Shown here piece after piece: positions 41,221-53,400 of a DNA stretch of 64,000 nucleotides. The stretch comes from Micromonospora sp. NBC_01699 (GTDB lineage Bacteria; Actinomycetota; Actinomycetes; Mycobacteriales; Micromonosporaceae): assembly GCF_036250065.1 (NCBI RefSeq), contig NZ_CP109199.1, forward strand, positions 4,650,001-4,714,000. The letters run 5' to 3'. Position 1 is the first letter of the stretch. Every line of letters begins with the position of its first letter. The notes under the pieces were generated by a model that saw only the letters and a list, made by a program, of their open reading frames with translations, did no database searches and was not told the origin of the DNA. A program made the position numbers and the translations under genes.

Positions 41221-44200
41221 TCAGGAGAGGATCGACGCGAGCCAGTCGGAGACGGCGGTGGCCGTGGTGGCCACGTGCTGCTCCATCATCGAGAAGTGAT
41301 CGCCGTCGACATCGATCACCGCGTGTGCCCCGGGCCAGCTCGACCGCCAGTCACCGACGGCGGGCGCGGCGGCACCGAGCGGGCTGGAGGCCCGGACGAG
41401 CAGGACCGGGGCCGCCACCCGTGGCGCCCGGTAGTCGTCGAGAATCCGGAAGTACTTGCCCATCGCGGTGAGCCGGGCGCCGTCCAACGGGACCGCCTGG
41501 TCCTCGCGGTCGAACATGCCGCTCAGCAGCACGTCGTTGAACTGGGTCATCGCCCTGTTGTCCGACAGGTACGTGTCCAGCAGCACCACCGCCGCCGGTC
41601 GTACGCCGCGTTTCTCCAACTCGGCGGCGACCCCGTGGGCGACCGTGCCGCCGGAGGAGGAGCCGAGCAGGACCAGGGGCCGGTCCCCGCCGAGCCGTTC
41701 GAGGACCTCCTCGGCGTGGTACTCCAGCAACGGACCCATCGCCGACGGCACCCGCTGTCCCGGCAGGAAGCCGGGGGCGGACAGGACGCTGGAGCCGTAC
41801 GTGCCGCGGAAGCGGTTGACGAACCGGGCGTACTGGTGGCCGCCGCCGAGCGCGACGAGGGAGCCGAAGCAGATCAGCTGGGGCGCCTCCTCGTGGGTGT
41901 TGATCCGCAGCAGCGTCGGTGGTTCCGCCGAGTCCCGTAGCTGGGCCGCGGTGTGGAACTCCGGACGCAGCGCCGAGGCGTTCTTGAGCAGGTCGATCGC
42001 CTCGTCGGACCGACCCCGACGGCAGAGCTGCCGAAACAGCGTGCTGACCGGGTCGTCGTCGGAGCGGGGCGCAACCGGGGCCACCGGCTGGCTGCCCGGC
42101 TGTTCGCTGGTGACCTGTCGTTCGGCAGCCGCGGCGGCGGCCCACTCCACCCGTACCAGGTCGGCGAGCTTGGCGGGCGTGCCGCTGGAGAACACGACGG
42201 TCGGCAACAGGTTCAGCCCGGTGGCCCCGGCCAGGCGGTTGCGCAACTCAAGCGCGGTGAGCGAGTCGAACCCGACCGACAGGAACGCCTCCTGCGCACC
42301 GACCGCGTCGGCGTCGGCGTGCCCGAGCACCTGGGCGGCGTGCACGCGTACCGCCTCCAGCAGGATCGCCAGTTGCTCGTCGGCCTGCGCCACCGCCAGT
42401 CGGTCCCGCAGCCCCGAGTCCACCGTGGCGGTCTCCGGGCCCGAGGTACGCACCAACGAACGGAGCAGGTACGGCACCGGCCCGGTACGGAACGCGGCGA
42501 GGTCGAGCGCGACCGGCACGAGGACCGGATCGGGCCGGGTCAGCGCCGCGTCGAACAGCGCCGTGCCGGCCTCGGCGGTCAGGCTCAGCACGCCACTGCG
42601 CGCCATCCGGTTGATATCGATGTCCGACAGCGCCCCGGTCGGGCCGCTGCGCTGCTCCCACAGCCCCCAGGCGAGCGAGGTGGCGGGCAGCCCGTCGCGG
42701 TGCCGGGCCACCATCAGCGCCTCCGCGGCACCATTCGCGGCACCGTACGCCGCCTGGCCGGGCCCACCGAACAGCCCGGCCACCGAGGTGTAGACCACGA
42801 ACGCGCGCAGCGGGAGGTTCCGGGTCGCCTCGTGCAGGTGCCACGTCCCGTCGACCTTGGGCGCCAGCACCCGGCCGAGCCGCTCGGGCGTGACATCGGC
42901 GAGCAGGGCGTCATCGATCACCGCGGCCGTGTGCACGACCGCCGTCACGGGGTGCTCGGCCGCGACACCGGCCAGTGCCGCGTCGAGCGCCGCCCGGTCG
43001 GTCACGTCACACCGCTGCGCCGTCACCCGCGCGCCGGCCGTGCCGAGCTCGGCGATCAGCTCGGGCACTCCCGGCGCGTCCGCCCCGCGTCGACTGAGCA
43101 GCAGCAGCCGGCGTACGCCGTGCCGGGTCACCAGGTGCCGGGCGAGGATGCCGGCCAGAACCCCGCCACCGGTCAGCAGCACGGTGCCGGTGCCGTCGAA
43201 AACATCGGTCCGCGCCTCGGCGGGCCGTACCGGCCGCAGCCGGGGCACCCGGATCCGCCCGGCCCGCAGCGCCACCTCGGGCTCACCGGACGCGAGCAGG
43301 GCGGGCAGCAGTTCCGCGGTGCTGCGCGGGTCGTCGGAGTCGACCAGGACCAGCCGGCCCGGGTGTTCCTGCTGCGCGGAGCGGACCAGGCCGTGGACGG
43401 CCGCAGCCGCCAGGTCCGGCGGCACGTCGCCGATGTCGGCGGCGCCCCGGGTGAGCACCACCAGCGGCGGGCTGCCGACGGCCGGGCGCCGCAGCCAGGC
43501 GTTCAACTGCTCCAGGACGGCGGCGGTGGTCTCGTGCACGAACGCGGGCGTGGCGGCGGCGGGCGGCGGGCACGCCAGGAGTACCGCGTCCAGGCCGGCG
43601 ACGGCGTCGGTGACGGCGGGCGTACCGGCGGGCAGCAGCCGCTCGTCGTCCGCGCCGAGCCGGGCCCAGAGCCCGGCCGAGGCGATCCCGGCGGGAGCGT
43701 CCAGGGTGCTCCACTCGACCCGGTACAGCGAGTCGGTGGCGGGACGCAGCGAGTCGAACGAGGCGGTCCGCATGGTGAGCGTGCCGACCGTGACCACCGC
43801 CCGGCCGTCCTCGTCGGTGACCTGGAGCGAGACCTCGTCCGGGCCGGTCGGGCGCAGCGCCACGCGCAGCGTCTGGCCCGGCCGGGCGCCGGCCCAGAGA
43901 CGCACCTGCTGCCAGACGAAGGGCAGCGGGACGCCGGTCGCCTCGGGCTGCCGCTCCGCCTCACGGCCGACCCCCGCGTCGCGCAGGCTGACGGTTTGCA
44001 GGAACGCGTCGAGCAACGCCGGGTGCATCGGGAAGCCGTCCGCGCCCAGCTCGGGCAGCGCCGCCTCGGCGAAGATCTCGTCACCGCGCGACCAGGCCGC
44101 GCGCAGGCCCCGGAAGGCGGGACCGTACTCGACGCCACGGTCGCGGAGGAAGCCGTACAGCTCGCCGATGCGCATCTGCCGCGCGCCGGTCGGTGGCCAC

Positions 44201-47200
44201 ACGACGCCCGTGACGGCGCTCGGCAGCGGCCCGGAGGGGGCGAGTACGCCGCTGCCGTGGCCGGTCCACTCGGCATCGGGTCCGGCCTGCTCGGACCGGG
44301 AGTGGAACTCGATCACCCGACGCCCGGCGTGGTCCGGCGTACCCGCGGTCAGCCGTAGCTGCACGCCGGTGCCGTCGTCGCCGGCCGGCAGCAGGAGCGG
44401 CGCGGCGAGGGTGAGCTCCTCGACGAGGGCACAGCCGAGCTGTCCGCCGGCGTGCGCGGCCATCTCGACGTACGCCACTCCGGGCAGCAGGACCGCACCC
44501 CGGACCGCGTGGTCGGCGAGCCAGGGCTGCTCCGCCAGCGACAGCCGCCCGGTGAACACGGTGCCGCCGGTGCCGGGCAGCTCCACGGTGGCGCTCAGCA
44601 GCGGGTGCCCTGGGTCGCGCTGTCCCATCGACACCGGATCGCCCCCGGCCGGGGTCGGGTCCAGCCAGTAACGCTGACGCTGGAAGGCGTACGTGGGCAG
44701 GTCGACGCGGCGGGCGCCGGTGCCCTCGTACGCCGGCCGCCAGTCGACCGGGAGCCCGGCGACGTGGGCCTGGCCGAGCGAGGTCAGCAGCCGAGTGCTG
44801 CCGCCGTCGTCGCGACGCAGCGTCTCGACCATGGCGAGTTCGGTGAGCCCGGCGTCGACCGCCGCGTCCCGCAGGCTGAAGGTGAGCGTCGGGTGCGGGC
44901 TGACCTCCACGAAGGTCCGGTGGCCGGCGTCGAACAGCAACTGTGCGGCCTCGTGGAACCGTACGGTCTGCCGCAGGTTGCGGTACCAGTAGTCGGCACC
45001 GAGCGCCGGTGACTCGACCCACCCGGCGTCCACCGTCGACATCATCGGCACGCCGCCCCGGCGGGGACGCAGCTCGCCGAGCCCGGCGAGGAGGGAGTCC
45101 CGGACCCGGTCGATGTCGGCGGAGTGCGGGGCGTAGTCGACCGGGGTCCGGAAGGTCAGCATGCCGTCGGCCCCGGTCTCGGCGAGCAGGTCGTCCAGGG
45201 CGGGCGCCTCGCCCGCGACGACGACGACCCGTGGACCGTTGACGGCGGCGAGGGAGAGCCGGCCGTCGTACCCGGCGATCAGCTTCTCGGTCTCGGCGAC
45301 GGTGAGCATCAGGGTCGCCATGCCCCCGCCGCCGGCCACCTCGGCGAGCGCACGGCTGCGCAGCACCGCGATCAGGGCGCCGTCCGCCAGCGAGAGGTGG
45401 CCGGCGACACAGGCCGCGGCGACCTCACCCTGGCTGTGCCCGACGACGGCGGCCGGCTCGATCCCGTACGCCTGCCAGACGGCGGCCAGTGACACCAGCA
45501 CGGAGAACAGCACCGGTTGGAGCACCCGTACGTCCTCGATCGAGGGTGCGCCGGGCTCCTCGCGCACCACCGCGACCGGTGACCAGTCGAGGTGGGCGGC
45601 GAAGGCTCGCTCGCAGTCGGCCATCCGTGCGGCGAAGGCGGGTGAGCTGTCGAGGAGTTCGCGGGCCATCCCGGGCCACTCGGCACCGAGGCCGGGGAAG
45701 ACGAACACCGGCCGACCGGGCCGGGCCGGGGCGGTGCCGAGCACGGCCCGGTTCGTGTTGTCTCCCCGGGACACCGCGGCGAGCGCGTCGAGCAGCTCCG
45801 CGCGGCCGGTGCCGACGACGACCGCCCGCTCGGCGAAGCGGGAGCGGTCGAGCGCCAGCGACAGGCCGACGTCGGCCGGGTGCAGGTCCGGCTCGGCGGT
45901 CAGCCGGGAGTGCAGCCGAGCCGCCTGGTCGCGGAGCGCGGCGGGAGTGCGCCCGGACAGGGTCCAGGCGACCGGGCCGCCGGGCCGTGCGGGTTCGCCG
46001 GGCCGTGCCGGATCGGCGACCGGATCGGCGGGTCGTGCCGGTTCGGCGACCGGATCGCCGGGTCGTGCCGGATCGGCGGCGATGGACTCCAGGACGAGGT
46101 GGGCGTTGGTGCCGCTGGCGCCGAACGACGACACGGCGGCGCGGCGTACGGTGCCGCCCGCCGGCCAGGGTGTCGCCGCCCGCAGCAGCGCGACGCCGCC
46201 CTCGCCCCAGTCGACCTGGGCGCTCGGCTCGTCGATGTGCAGCGAGCGGGGCAGGATGCCGTGCCGCATCGCCAGCACCATCTTGATGACGCCGCCGACG
46301 CCGGCCGCCGCCTGGGTGTGGGTGAGGTTCGACTTCAGCGAACCCATCAGCAGTTCCCGGCCGGCGGGCCGGTCGCGGCCGTACACGTCAAGCACCGCCT
46401 GTGCCTCGATCGGATCGCCGAGTACGGTCCCGGTGCCGTGCGCCTCCAGGGCGTCGACGTCGGCCGGGGACAGTCCCGCGTTCTCCAGCGCCTTGCGAAT
46501 CACCCGCTGCTGGGCCGGACCGTTGGGGGCGGTCAGCCCGTTGCTCGCACCGTCCTGGTTGACGGCCGAGCCCCGGACGACGGCCAGCACCGGGTGCCCG
46601 TTGCGGCGGGCGTCGCCGAGGCGTTCCAGCACGACCACGCCGACGCCCTCGCCGAACGCGGCACCGTCCGCGCTCGCCGAGAACGACTTGCACCGGCCGT
46701 CCGGGGCGAGGCCGCCCTGCCGGTGCGCGCCGCTGAGCACTCCCGGCGCGTTCATCACCGTCACCCCACCGGCGAGCGCGAGTGACGTGTCCCCCGCCCG
46801 CAGCGCCTGGCAGGCCAGGTGGATGGCGACCAGTGAGGAGGAACAGGCGGTGTCCAGGCTGACCGCGGGGCCCTCAAGCCCGAGCAGGTACGCGACGCGC
46901 CCGGAGACGACGCTGGGGATGGTGCCGGTGCCGAGGAAGCCGGCGAGGTCCTCCGGAACCCGCCCGAGCCGGGTGCCGTAGTCGCTGTTGATGACGCCCG
47001 CGTAGACGGCGGTGTCGCCACCACGCAGGCGGTACGGGTCGATGCCGGTACGCTCGATCGCCTCCCAGCAGACCTCAAGCAGCAGCCGCTGTTGCGGGTC
47101 CATGGCGAGCGCCTCGCGCGGCGAGATGCCGAAGAACCCGGCGTCGAAGTCGAGGGCGTCGGGCAGGAAACCGCCCCGGAGGCCGGACGAGCCGGCGGGG

Positions 47201-47445
47201 TCGCCGGCCCCGGCCGGGTCGACCGGCGGCAGGTCCCAACCGCGGTCGGCGGGGACGCCGGTGACGCCGTCACGCTCGGCGATCAGCAGGTCCCACAGCT
47301 CGTCGGGACCGCTCACCCCGCCGGGGAACCGGCAGGCCATCCCGACGATCGCCACCGGTTCGCGGGCTCGGTCGACCTCGGCTCGCAACCGCTGGTTGTC
47401 CAGCAGGGTGGCGCGAAGGGCCTCGACAACCTGATCTGCCGCCAT
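41221..47445 (-). CDS. Terminal type I PKS module with thioesterase (KS-AT-DH-KR-ACP-TE)
   Basis: 2074 residues from ATG 47445 (GAGGAGAG upstream; GTG 47487 overlapping the previous gene is possible). N-terminal coiled docking helix; KS with DTACSSSL (about 199), HGTGT and the His of [10 protein letters not shown] with [10 protein letters not shown] and the unusual specificity motif YAPHS where methylmalonyl ATs have YASH; DH with [14 protein letters not shown] (about 975) and [10 protein letters not shown] with GGGVLAG and VIDDALL (B-type-like, Ile for Leu); [13 protein letters not shown] (about 1724); TE with GSSSGG (about 1929) and GDHFSMM. It should add the last unit, probably methoxymalonyl, make C2=C3, and release the macrolactone. 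Confidence 0.93.
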   Translation of the reverse strand: MAADQVVEALRATLLDNQRLRAEVDRAREPVAIVGMACRFPGGVSGPDELWDLLIAERDGVTGVPADRGWDLPPVDPAGAGDPAGSSGLRGGFLPDALDFDAGFFGISPREALAMDPQQRLLLEVCWEAIERTGIDPYRLRGGDTAVYAGVINSDYGTRLGRVPEDLAGFLGTGTIPSVVSGRVAYLLGLEGPAVSLDTACSSSLVAIHLACQALRAGDTSLALAGGVTVMNAPGVLSGAHRQGGLAPDGRCKSFSASADGAAFGEGVGVVVLERLGDARRNGHPVLAVVRGSAVNQDGASNGLTAPNGPAQQRVIRKALENAGLSPADVDALEAHGTGTVLGDPIEAQAVLDVYGRDRPAGRELLMGSLKSNLTHTQAAAGVGGVIKMVLAMRHGILPRSLHIDEPSAQVDWGEGGVALLRAATPWPAGGTVRRAAVSSFGASGTNAHLVLESIAADPARPGDPVAEPARPADPVADPARPGEPARPGGPVAWTLSGRTPAALRDQAARLHSRLTAEPDLHPADVGLSLALDRSRFAERAVVVGTGRAELLDALAAVSRGDNTNRAVLGTAPARPGRPVFVFPGLGAEWPGMARELLDSSPAFAARMADCERAFAAHLDWSPVAVVREEPGAPSIEDVRVLQPVLFSVLVSLAAVWQAYGIEPAAVVGHSQGEVAAACVAGHLSLADGALIAVLRSRALAEVAGGGGMATLMLTVAETEKLIAGYDGRLSLAAVNGPRVVVVAGEAPALDDLLAETGADGMLTFRTPVDYAPHSADIDRVRDSLLAGLGELRPRRGGVPMMSTVDAGWVESPALGADYWYRNLRQTVRFHEAAQLLFDAGHRTFVEVSPHPTLTFSLRDAAVDAGLTELAMVETLRRDDGGSTRLLTSLGQAHVAGLPVDWRPAYEGTGARRVDLPTYAFQRQRYWLDPTPAGGDPVSMGQRDPGHPLLSATVELPGTGGTVFTGRLSLAEQPWLADHAVRGAVLLPGVAYVEMAAHAGGQLGCALVEELTLAAPLLLPAGDDGTGVQLRLTAGTPDHAGRRVIEFHSRSEQAGPDAEWTGHGSGVLAPSGPLPSAVTGVVWPPTGARQMRIGELYGFLRDRGVEYGPAFRGLRAAWSRGDEIFAEAALPELGADGFPMHPALLDAFLQTVSLRDAGVGREAERQPEATGVPLPFVWQQVRLWAGARPGQTLRVALRPTGPDEVSLQVTDEDGRAVVTVGTLTMRTASFDSLRPATDSLYRVEWSTLDAPAGIASAGLWARLGADDERLLPAGTPAVTDAVAGLDAVLLACPPPAAATPAFVHETTAAVLEQLNAWLRRPAVGSPPLVVLTRGAADIGDVPPDLAAAAVHGLVRSAQQEHPGRLVLVDSDDPRSTAELLPALLASGEPEVALRAGRIRVPRLRPVRPAEARTDVFDGTGTVLLTGGGVLAGILARHLVTRHGVRRLLLLSRRGADAPGVPELIAELGTAGARVTAQRCDVTDRAALDAALAGVAAEHPVTAVVHTAAVIDDALLADVTPERLGRVLAPKVDGTWHLHEATRNLPLRAFVVYTSVAGLFGGPGQAAYGAANGAAEALMVARHRDGLPATSLAWGLWEQRSGPTGALSDIDINRMARSGVLSLTAEAGTALFDAALTRPDPVLVPVALDLAAFRTGPVPYLLRSLVRTSGPETATVDSGLRDRLAVAQADEQLAILLEAVRVHAAQVLGHADADAVGAQEAFLSVGFDSLTALELRNRLAGATGLNLLPTVVFSSGTPAKLADLVRVEWAAAAAAERQVTSEQPGSQPVAPVAPRSDDDPVSTLFRQLCRRGRSDEAIDLLKNASALRPEFHTAAQLRDSAEPPTLLRINTHEEAPQLICFGSLVALGGGHQYARFVNRFRGTYGSSVLSAPGFLPGQRVPSAMGPLLEYHAEEVLERLGGDRPLVLLGSSSGGTVAHGVAAELEKRGVRPAAVVLLDTYLSDNRAMTQFNDVLLSGMFDREDQAVPLDGARLTAMGKYFRILDDYRAPRVAAPVLLVRASSPLGAAAPAVGDWRSSWPGAHAVIDVDGDHFSMMEQHVATTATAVSDWLASILS
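45979..46078. repeat. Tandem repeats in KS-AT linker of terminal PKS
   Basis: About five copies of a degenerate 18-24-base unit (GGATCGGCGGGTCGTGCCGG-like) encode a repeating [10 protein letters not shown]-type peptide in the linker after the KS. In frame, probably flexible. Confidence 0.7.
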
Positions 47446-47470
47446 GGCGGTCCTCTCCTCGTCGGACTGG

Positions 47471-50400
47471 TCAGGCACGGCCGTCACCGAGCGCCATCCG
47501 AACCAGGTCGTCCACGTTCATGTCCCGGATCGACGCGGGCTCGTCCGGCGCCGGCTGCGCCAACTCGGGGATCGGCGCGGCGCGGCGGGCGTCGGCTGTC
47601 GGCGCGGGTCCCGGTTCACGCAGCCGCAGCAGGGCGTCGAGCAGGCCGGCGGTGCGCAGGCGCTGCGGCGGGATGGTGGCCAGCAGGCGGCGTACCGTCT
47701 CGTCGTCGACGGCCACGGCCGGCGCCTCGCCGGTGGCCTCCGGTGCCACCCGCCCGGCGATGTACGCCGCCACGGCCTCGGGTGTCGGGTGGTCGAACAC
47801 GAGCGTCGCGGGCAGCCGCAGCCCGGTGGCGGCGTTGAGCTGGTTGCGCAGCTCGACCGAGGTCAGCGAGTCGAACCCGAGGTCCTTGAACGCCAGCGCG
47901 GGGTCGACGGCGTCGGCGCCCCGATGGCGCAGCACCCGCGCCACCCGGTCCCGGACGATCTCCTCCAGCAGCGCCGCGCGCTCGGCGGCCGGCAGCGTGG
48001 AAAACCGTCGGCGCAGTGCGGTCGCCCCGGTGACGTCGACGGCGCCGGTACCGGCCGCGCGCCGGACCACTCCCCGGACCAGGCCGCGCAGCAGCGGGGG
48101 AACGTCGGCCGAGGTCGTCGCCCACCGCTGCCGGCCCAATTCCAGGTGTACGGGCACCAGCACCGCCTCGTCCACGCCCAGCGCCGCGTCGAACAGGGCC
48201 AGGCCCTCGGCGGCCGAGAACGCCACCACCCCGCCCCGGGTCAACCGCTGCCGCGCGGTGTCGCCGAGGCTGCCCGTCATCTCGCTGCGCTGCTCCCACA
48301 GCCCCCACGCGAGCGACTGGCCGCGCATGCCCCGCGCGTGCCGCCGGGTGGCCAGCGCGTCCAGGAAGGCGTTCGCGGCGGCGTAGTTGGCCTGCCCGGC
48401 GCTGCCGATCACGCCGGCGGCCGAGGAGAACAGCACGAACGCCGCGAGCGGCAGGTCCCGGGTCAGCTCGTGCAGGTGCAGCGCGCCGTCGACCTTGGGC
48501 CGCAGCACGGTGTCGAGGCGCCGCGGGTCCAGCGATGCCACGACGCCGTCGTCGAGCACCCCGGCCGCGTGCACCACCGCGGTCAGCGGACGATCGGCGG
48601 GGATGCCGGCCAGCGCCGCCGCGAGCTCGTCCCGGTCGGCGACGTCGCAGGCGCCCCACGTCGCCTCGGCGCCCAGGTCCCGCAGGTCGGCGAGCAGCTG
48701 CGCGGCCCGTGGCGCGTCCGCTCCCCGTCGGCCGAGCAGCAGCAGGTGCCGTGTCCCGTACCGGGCCGCGAGGTGCCGGGCCACCAGGCCGCCGAGCAGC
48801 CCGGTGGCGCCCGTGACGAGTACCGTGCCGCCCGGGTCGAACGGCACGGCCGGGTCGGTGGGTGACGGGACGCGTGCCACCGGGTCGAACGGCACGGCCG
48901 GGTCGGCGAGTGTCGGGACGCGTACCAGGCGGGCGGCGAGCAGCGCGCCGCGTCTGATGGCGAGTTGGGGTTCGGCCGCCGCGAGGGCCGAGGGCAGCAG
49001 GGTGGACAGTTCGGCCGGGTCGGTGGCGTCGACCAGGGTGAACCGGTCCGGGTGCTCCGACTGGGCCGAGCGGACGAGTCCCCGTACCGCCGCGCCGGCC
49101 AGGTCGGCGACGCCCTCGCCGGGGATCGCCTCGACGGCTCCGGCGGTGACGAACACGAGCGTGCTGTCCGCGTACCGGTCGTCGGCGAGCCACTGCTGGA
49201 TCAGGGTCAGTGCGGCGGTGGTCGCCGTCCGGACGGTTGCGGCGTCGTCCCCGGCGAACCGGTTCGCGACGCAGACGACGTCCGGCACGGCCGCGCCCCG
49301 GTCGAGTGCGTCGCCGAGTTCGGCCAGGTCGGCGTACATGTCGGGGAGCAGGCCGGCGGGTCCGATCGCGGCCCAGCGTCCGTGCGGCGCGAGCCGCGCG
49401 TCGACGCCCGGCAGCGGGACCCATTCCACCCGGAAAAGCGATTCCGGTACGCCGGACGCCGCCGACGGGGCCAGCGAGTCCGTCCGGACCGGCCGGGTCA
49501 CCAGCCCGTCAACCGAGAGCACGGGCTGTCCATTGGCGTCCGCCGCGTCGATCGTGACCCGGCCGTCGGCGTCGAAGCGCAGCCTGACCCGCAGCGCCGT
49601 CGCACCGACCGCGTGCAGGGTGACACCGGTCCAGGAGAACGGCAGCCGCGCGGTGCCCGGCTCCGGCACCCCGGCATCGGCGCCGGGCCCGATCCACATT
49701 CCGTGCAGGGCGGCGTCGAGCAGGGCGGGATGCACCGCGTACGCGGCGGTGCCCGACTCGTCGCCCGACGGCAGGCTCACCTCGGTGAAGATCTCGTCGC
49801 CGAGGCGCCAGGCAGCCCGGACGCCACGGAAGGTCGGGCCGTACTCGTAGCCGGAGCCGGCGAGGCCGTCGTACAGGTCACTGATTTTCACGGCGTTGGC
49901 GCCCGGCGGCGGCCAGGTTTCCTGGCTCACCGGGGCCGGGCGGGCGTGCTCGGCCAGGCTGCCGGTCGCGTGCCGGACCCAGGAGGAGTCCGGGGCGTCC
50001 TCGGCTCGTGAGTGGACCGCGAGCGTACGGCCGCCGTCCGGTTCCGGCGGGCCCACCCGGACCTGGAGGCGGACCGCCACGCCGGGCGGCAGCACCAGTG
50101 GCGCCTCCAGCGTGAGTTCCTCGATCAGCGCACAGCCGGCCTCGGCGGCGGCCCGCAGCGCCACGTCGACGAACGCCGCGCCCGGCAGCAGCACCACCCC
50201 GGCGACGGCGTGGTCCGCGAGCCACGGGTGGGTCCGCACCGACAGCCGCCCGCTGAGCAGGATCTCACCGGTGCCGGCGACCTCGGTGGCCGCGCCGAGC
50301 AGCGGGTGCCGGGCCGCGTCGAGGCCCGCCGCGGCGACGTCCCCGGCACCGGACCCGGCGGCCGGGCTCGCCCAGTAGTGCCGGTGCTGGAACGGGTAGG

Positions 50401-53400
50401 TGGGCAGCTCGACCCGCCGGGCTCCGGTTCCGGCGAACACGGCCGGCCAGTCCACCGGCCGCCCGGCGACCCAGGCCGCGCCGAGGGAGAGCAGGAGACG
50501 GCGCCGATCCCCCTCGTCACGGCGCAGGGTGCCGAGCACCACTCCGTCGCGGCCGGCGGCCTCGATCGTCTCCTCGATCGCCGCGGTGAGCACGGGATGC
50601 GGGCTGATCTCGATGAACGTGGTGAAGCCCTGCTCGGCCAGGTCGCGGACGGCGGGTTCGAAACCGACGGTGTTGCGCAGGTTGGCGTACCAGTAGGCGT
50701 TGTCCATGCCGGCGGTGTCGAGCCAGCCGCCGGTGACGGTGGAGAACAGCGGCACGCTGGCGCCGCGCGGTGTGATCGGCGCCAGGGCCCGCAGCAGCCC
50801 CGCCTCGATCCGCTCGACCTGCGCCGAGTGCGACGCGTAGTCGACATCGATGCGGCGGGCCCGGACGGCCTCGCGGTCACAGACGGCGAGCAGCTCGGTG
50901 ATCGCGTCGGTCTCCCCGGCGGCGACCACGGTGGACGGGCCGTTGACCGCCGCCACGGAGAGGCGCCCGTGCCACGGTGCCAGCAGCTTCTCGACCCGCT
51001 CCCGGGGCAGGCTGACCGACACCATGCCGCCGGTGCCGGCCAGCTCGGCGATGGCCTGCGAGCGCAGCGCCACGACTCGGGCGCCGTCGTCGAGCGACAG
51101 TCCACCGGCGACAACGGCCGCGGCGATCTCACCCTGCGAGTGGCCCACGACGGCGTCGGGTTCCACACCGTACGAGCGCCAGAGCGCGGCGAGCGACACC
51201 AGTACGGCGAACAGCACCGGCTGGACCACGTCGACCCGGTCCAGCGGCGCCGCCGAGCGCACCACGTCCAGCACCGACCACTCCAGGTACGGCGCGAGAG
51301 CGGTGTCGCAGTCGGCCATCCGGTTCGCGAACGTCGGCGAGTCCGTGAGCAGGATCCGGGCCATCCCGGCCCACTGGGAGCCCTGACCGGGGAAGACGAA
51401 CACGGCCCGGCTCTCCGGGTCCGGCACGCCGGAAACCGCCGCGTTGGTGCCGGTGTCGGCGACGATCGCGCGCAGGGCCGAGTCCAGCTCGTCGCCCTCG
51501 CCGACGAGCACGAGCCGGTGCGTTGCCGCCGTCCGGCCGGCGAGGGACAGCCCCACGTCCGCCGGCCCGGCTCCGCCGACGCCGTCCAGGTGTTCCCGCA
51601 GCCGCGCCGCCTGGTCGGCCAGCGCGGCCGGGGTACGCGCCGACAGCACCCACGGCAGCGGCCCGTGCCCATGTACCGGCCCCTGGTCCGGATCCGGCGT
51701 CTGTTCCGGTTCCGGCGCCCGATCCCGTTCCGGCTGGTCCGGCTCCGGTGCCTGTTCCAGGATGACGTGGGCGTTCGTGCCGCTCAGGCCGAACGAGGAG
51801 ACGCCGGCCCGGCGCGCGCGGCCGGTCGCCGGCCAGGGCACGAGGGTGGTCACGAGTTCCCCGGCGCCCCGGTCCCAGTCGACCTGGCCGGTCGGCCGGT
51901 CCACGTGCAGCGTCGGCGGGACCAGGCCGTGGTTCAGCGCCAGCACGGTCTTCATCACCCCGGCCACGCCCGAGGCGGCCTGGGTGTGGCCGATGTTCGA
52001 CTTGAGCGAGCCGATCAGCACCGGCCGGTCGGCGGGCCGGTGCTGCCCGTACGTGGCCAGCAGCGCCTGTGCCTCGATCGGGTCGCCGAGCGTGGTGCCG
52101 GTGCCGTGCGCCTCCACGACGTCCACGTCACCCGTGGTGAGACCGGCGTCGGCCAGCGCGGCCCGGATGACCCGCTGCTGGGACGGGCCGTTCGGGGCGG
52201 AGAGGCCGTTGCTGGCACCGTCGGAGTTGACCGCGGACCCGCGCAGCACGGCCAGCACCGGGTGCCCGTCGCGGCGGGCGTCGGCGAGCCGCTCGACGAC
52301 CAGGACGGCGATCCCCTCGCCCATGCCCATGCCGTCGGCGGTGTCGGCGAACGCCTTGCACCGGCCGTCGGCGGCGAGCCCGCGCTGCCGGGAGAAGCTG
52401 AGGATCGCGCCGGGCGTCGCCATCACCGCCACTCCGCCGACCAGGGCCAGCGAGCAGTCCCCGGCGCGCAGCGCCCGCGCGGCGGTGTGCAGCGCCACCA
52501 GCGACGACGAGCAGGCGGTGTCCACGGTGAGGGCCGGACCCTCGAACCCGAACGTGTACGCGACCCGGCCCGACACGACGCTGGCCGCGCTGCCGGTGAG
52601 CAGGTGCCCCTCGCCGTCCCCGGACCGGGCCACCACCGACGCGTAGTCGCCGTAGTTGACGCCGACGTAGACGCCGGTTCGGGAGCCGCGCAGCTTCTCC
52701 GGATCCAGCCCGGCCCGTTCCATCGCCTCCCATGACGTCTCCAGCAGCAGCCGTTGCTGCGGGTCCATCGCGATCGCCTCGCGCGGCGAGATGCCGAAGA
52801 AGGCGGCGTCGAACCGACCGGCGTCGTGCAGGAAGCCGCCGTGCCGGGTCGTCGCGGTGCCGGCGTTGTCGGGGTCCGGGTGGTAGAGCTCGTCGCCCGG
52901 CCAGCCGCGATCGGCCGGGAAGCCGGTGACGGCGTCGCCGCCGTCCACCAGCAGCCGCCAGAGCTTGTCCGGGGTGTCGATCCCGCCGGGCAGCCGGCAG
53001 CTCATCGCGACGATGGCGATCCGGTCGTCGTCCGTGGCCGGGTCCGCCGTCGCCGGGGCGTCAATTCCGGGTACGGCGGCCGGGCCGCCGAGCAGTTCCT
53101 CGGTGATGTGCGCGGCGAGCGTACCGGCGTTGGGGTAGTCGAAGACCAGCGAGGACGGCAGCCGCAGCCCGGTGGCGTCGTTGAGACGGTTGCGCAGCTC
53201 GACGGCGGTCAGGGACGCGAAACCCAGCTCCTGGAACGCCCTCGCGGCCGGGACCGACTGCGGCGAGTCGTGGCCGAGAACCGCCGCGGCCTGCGCCCGG
53301 ACCAGGTCCAGCACCAGCCGGGTGCCCTCGGCCGGCGTCATCCGGGACAGCCGGTCGGCCAGCGGGGAGGCGACCTCGGCGGTGCCATCGTCGGCGCCGG

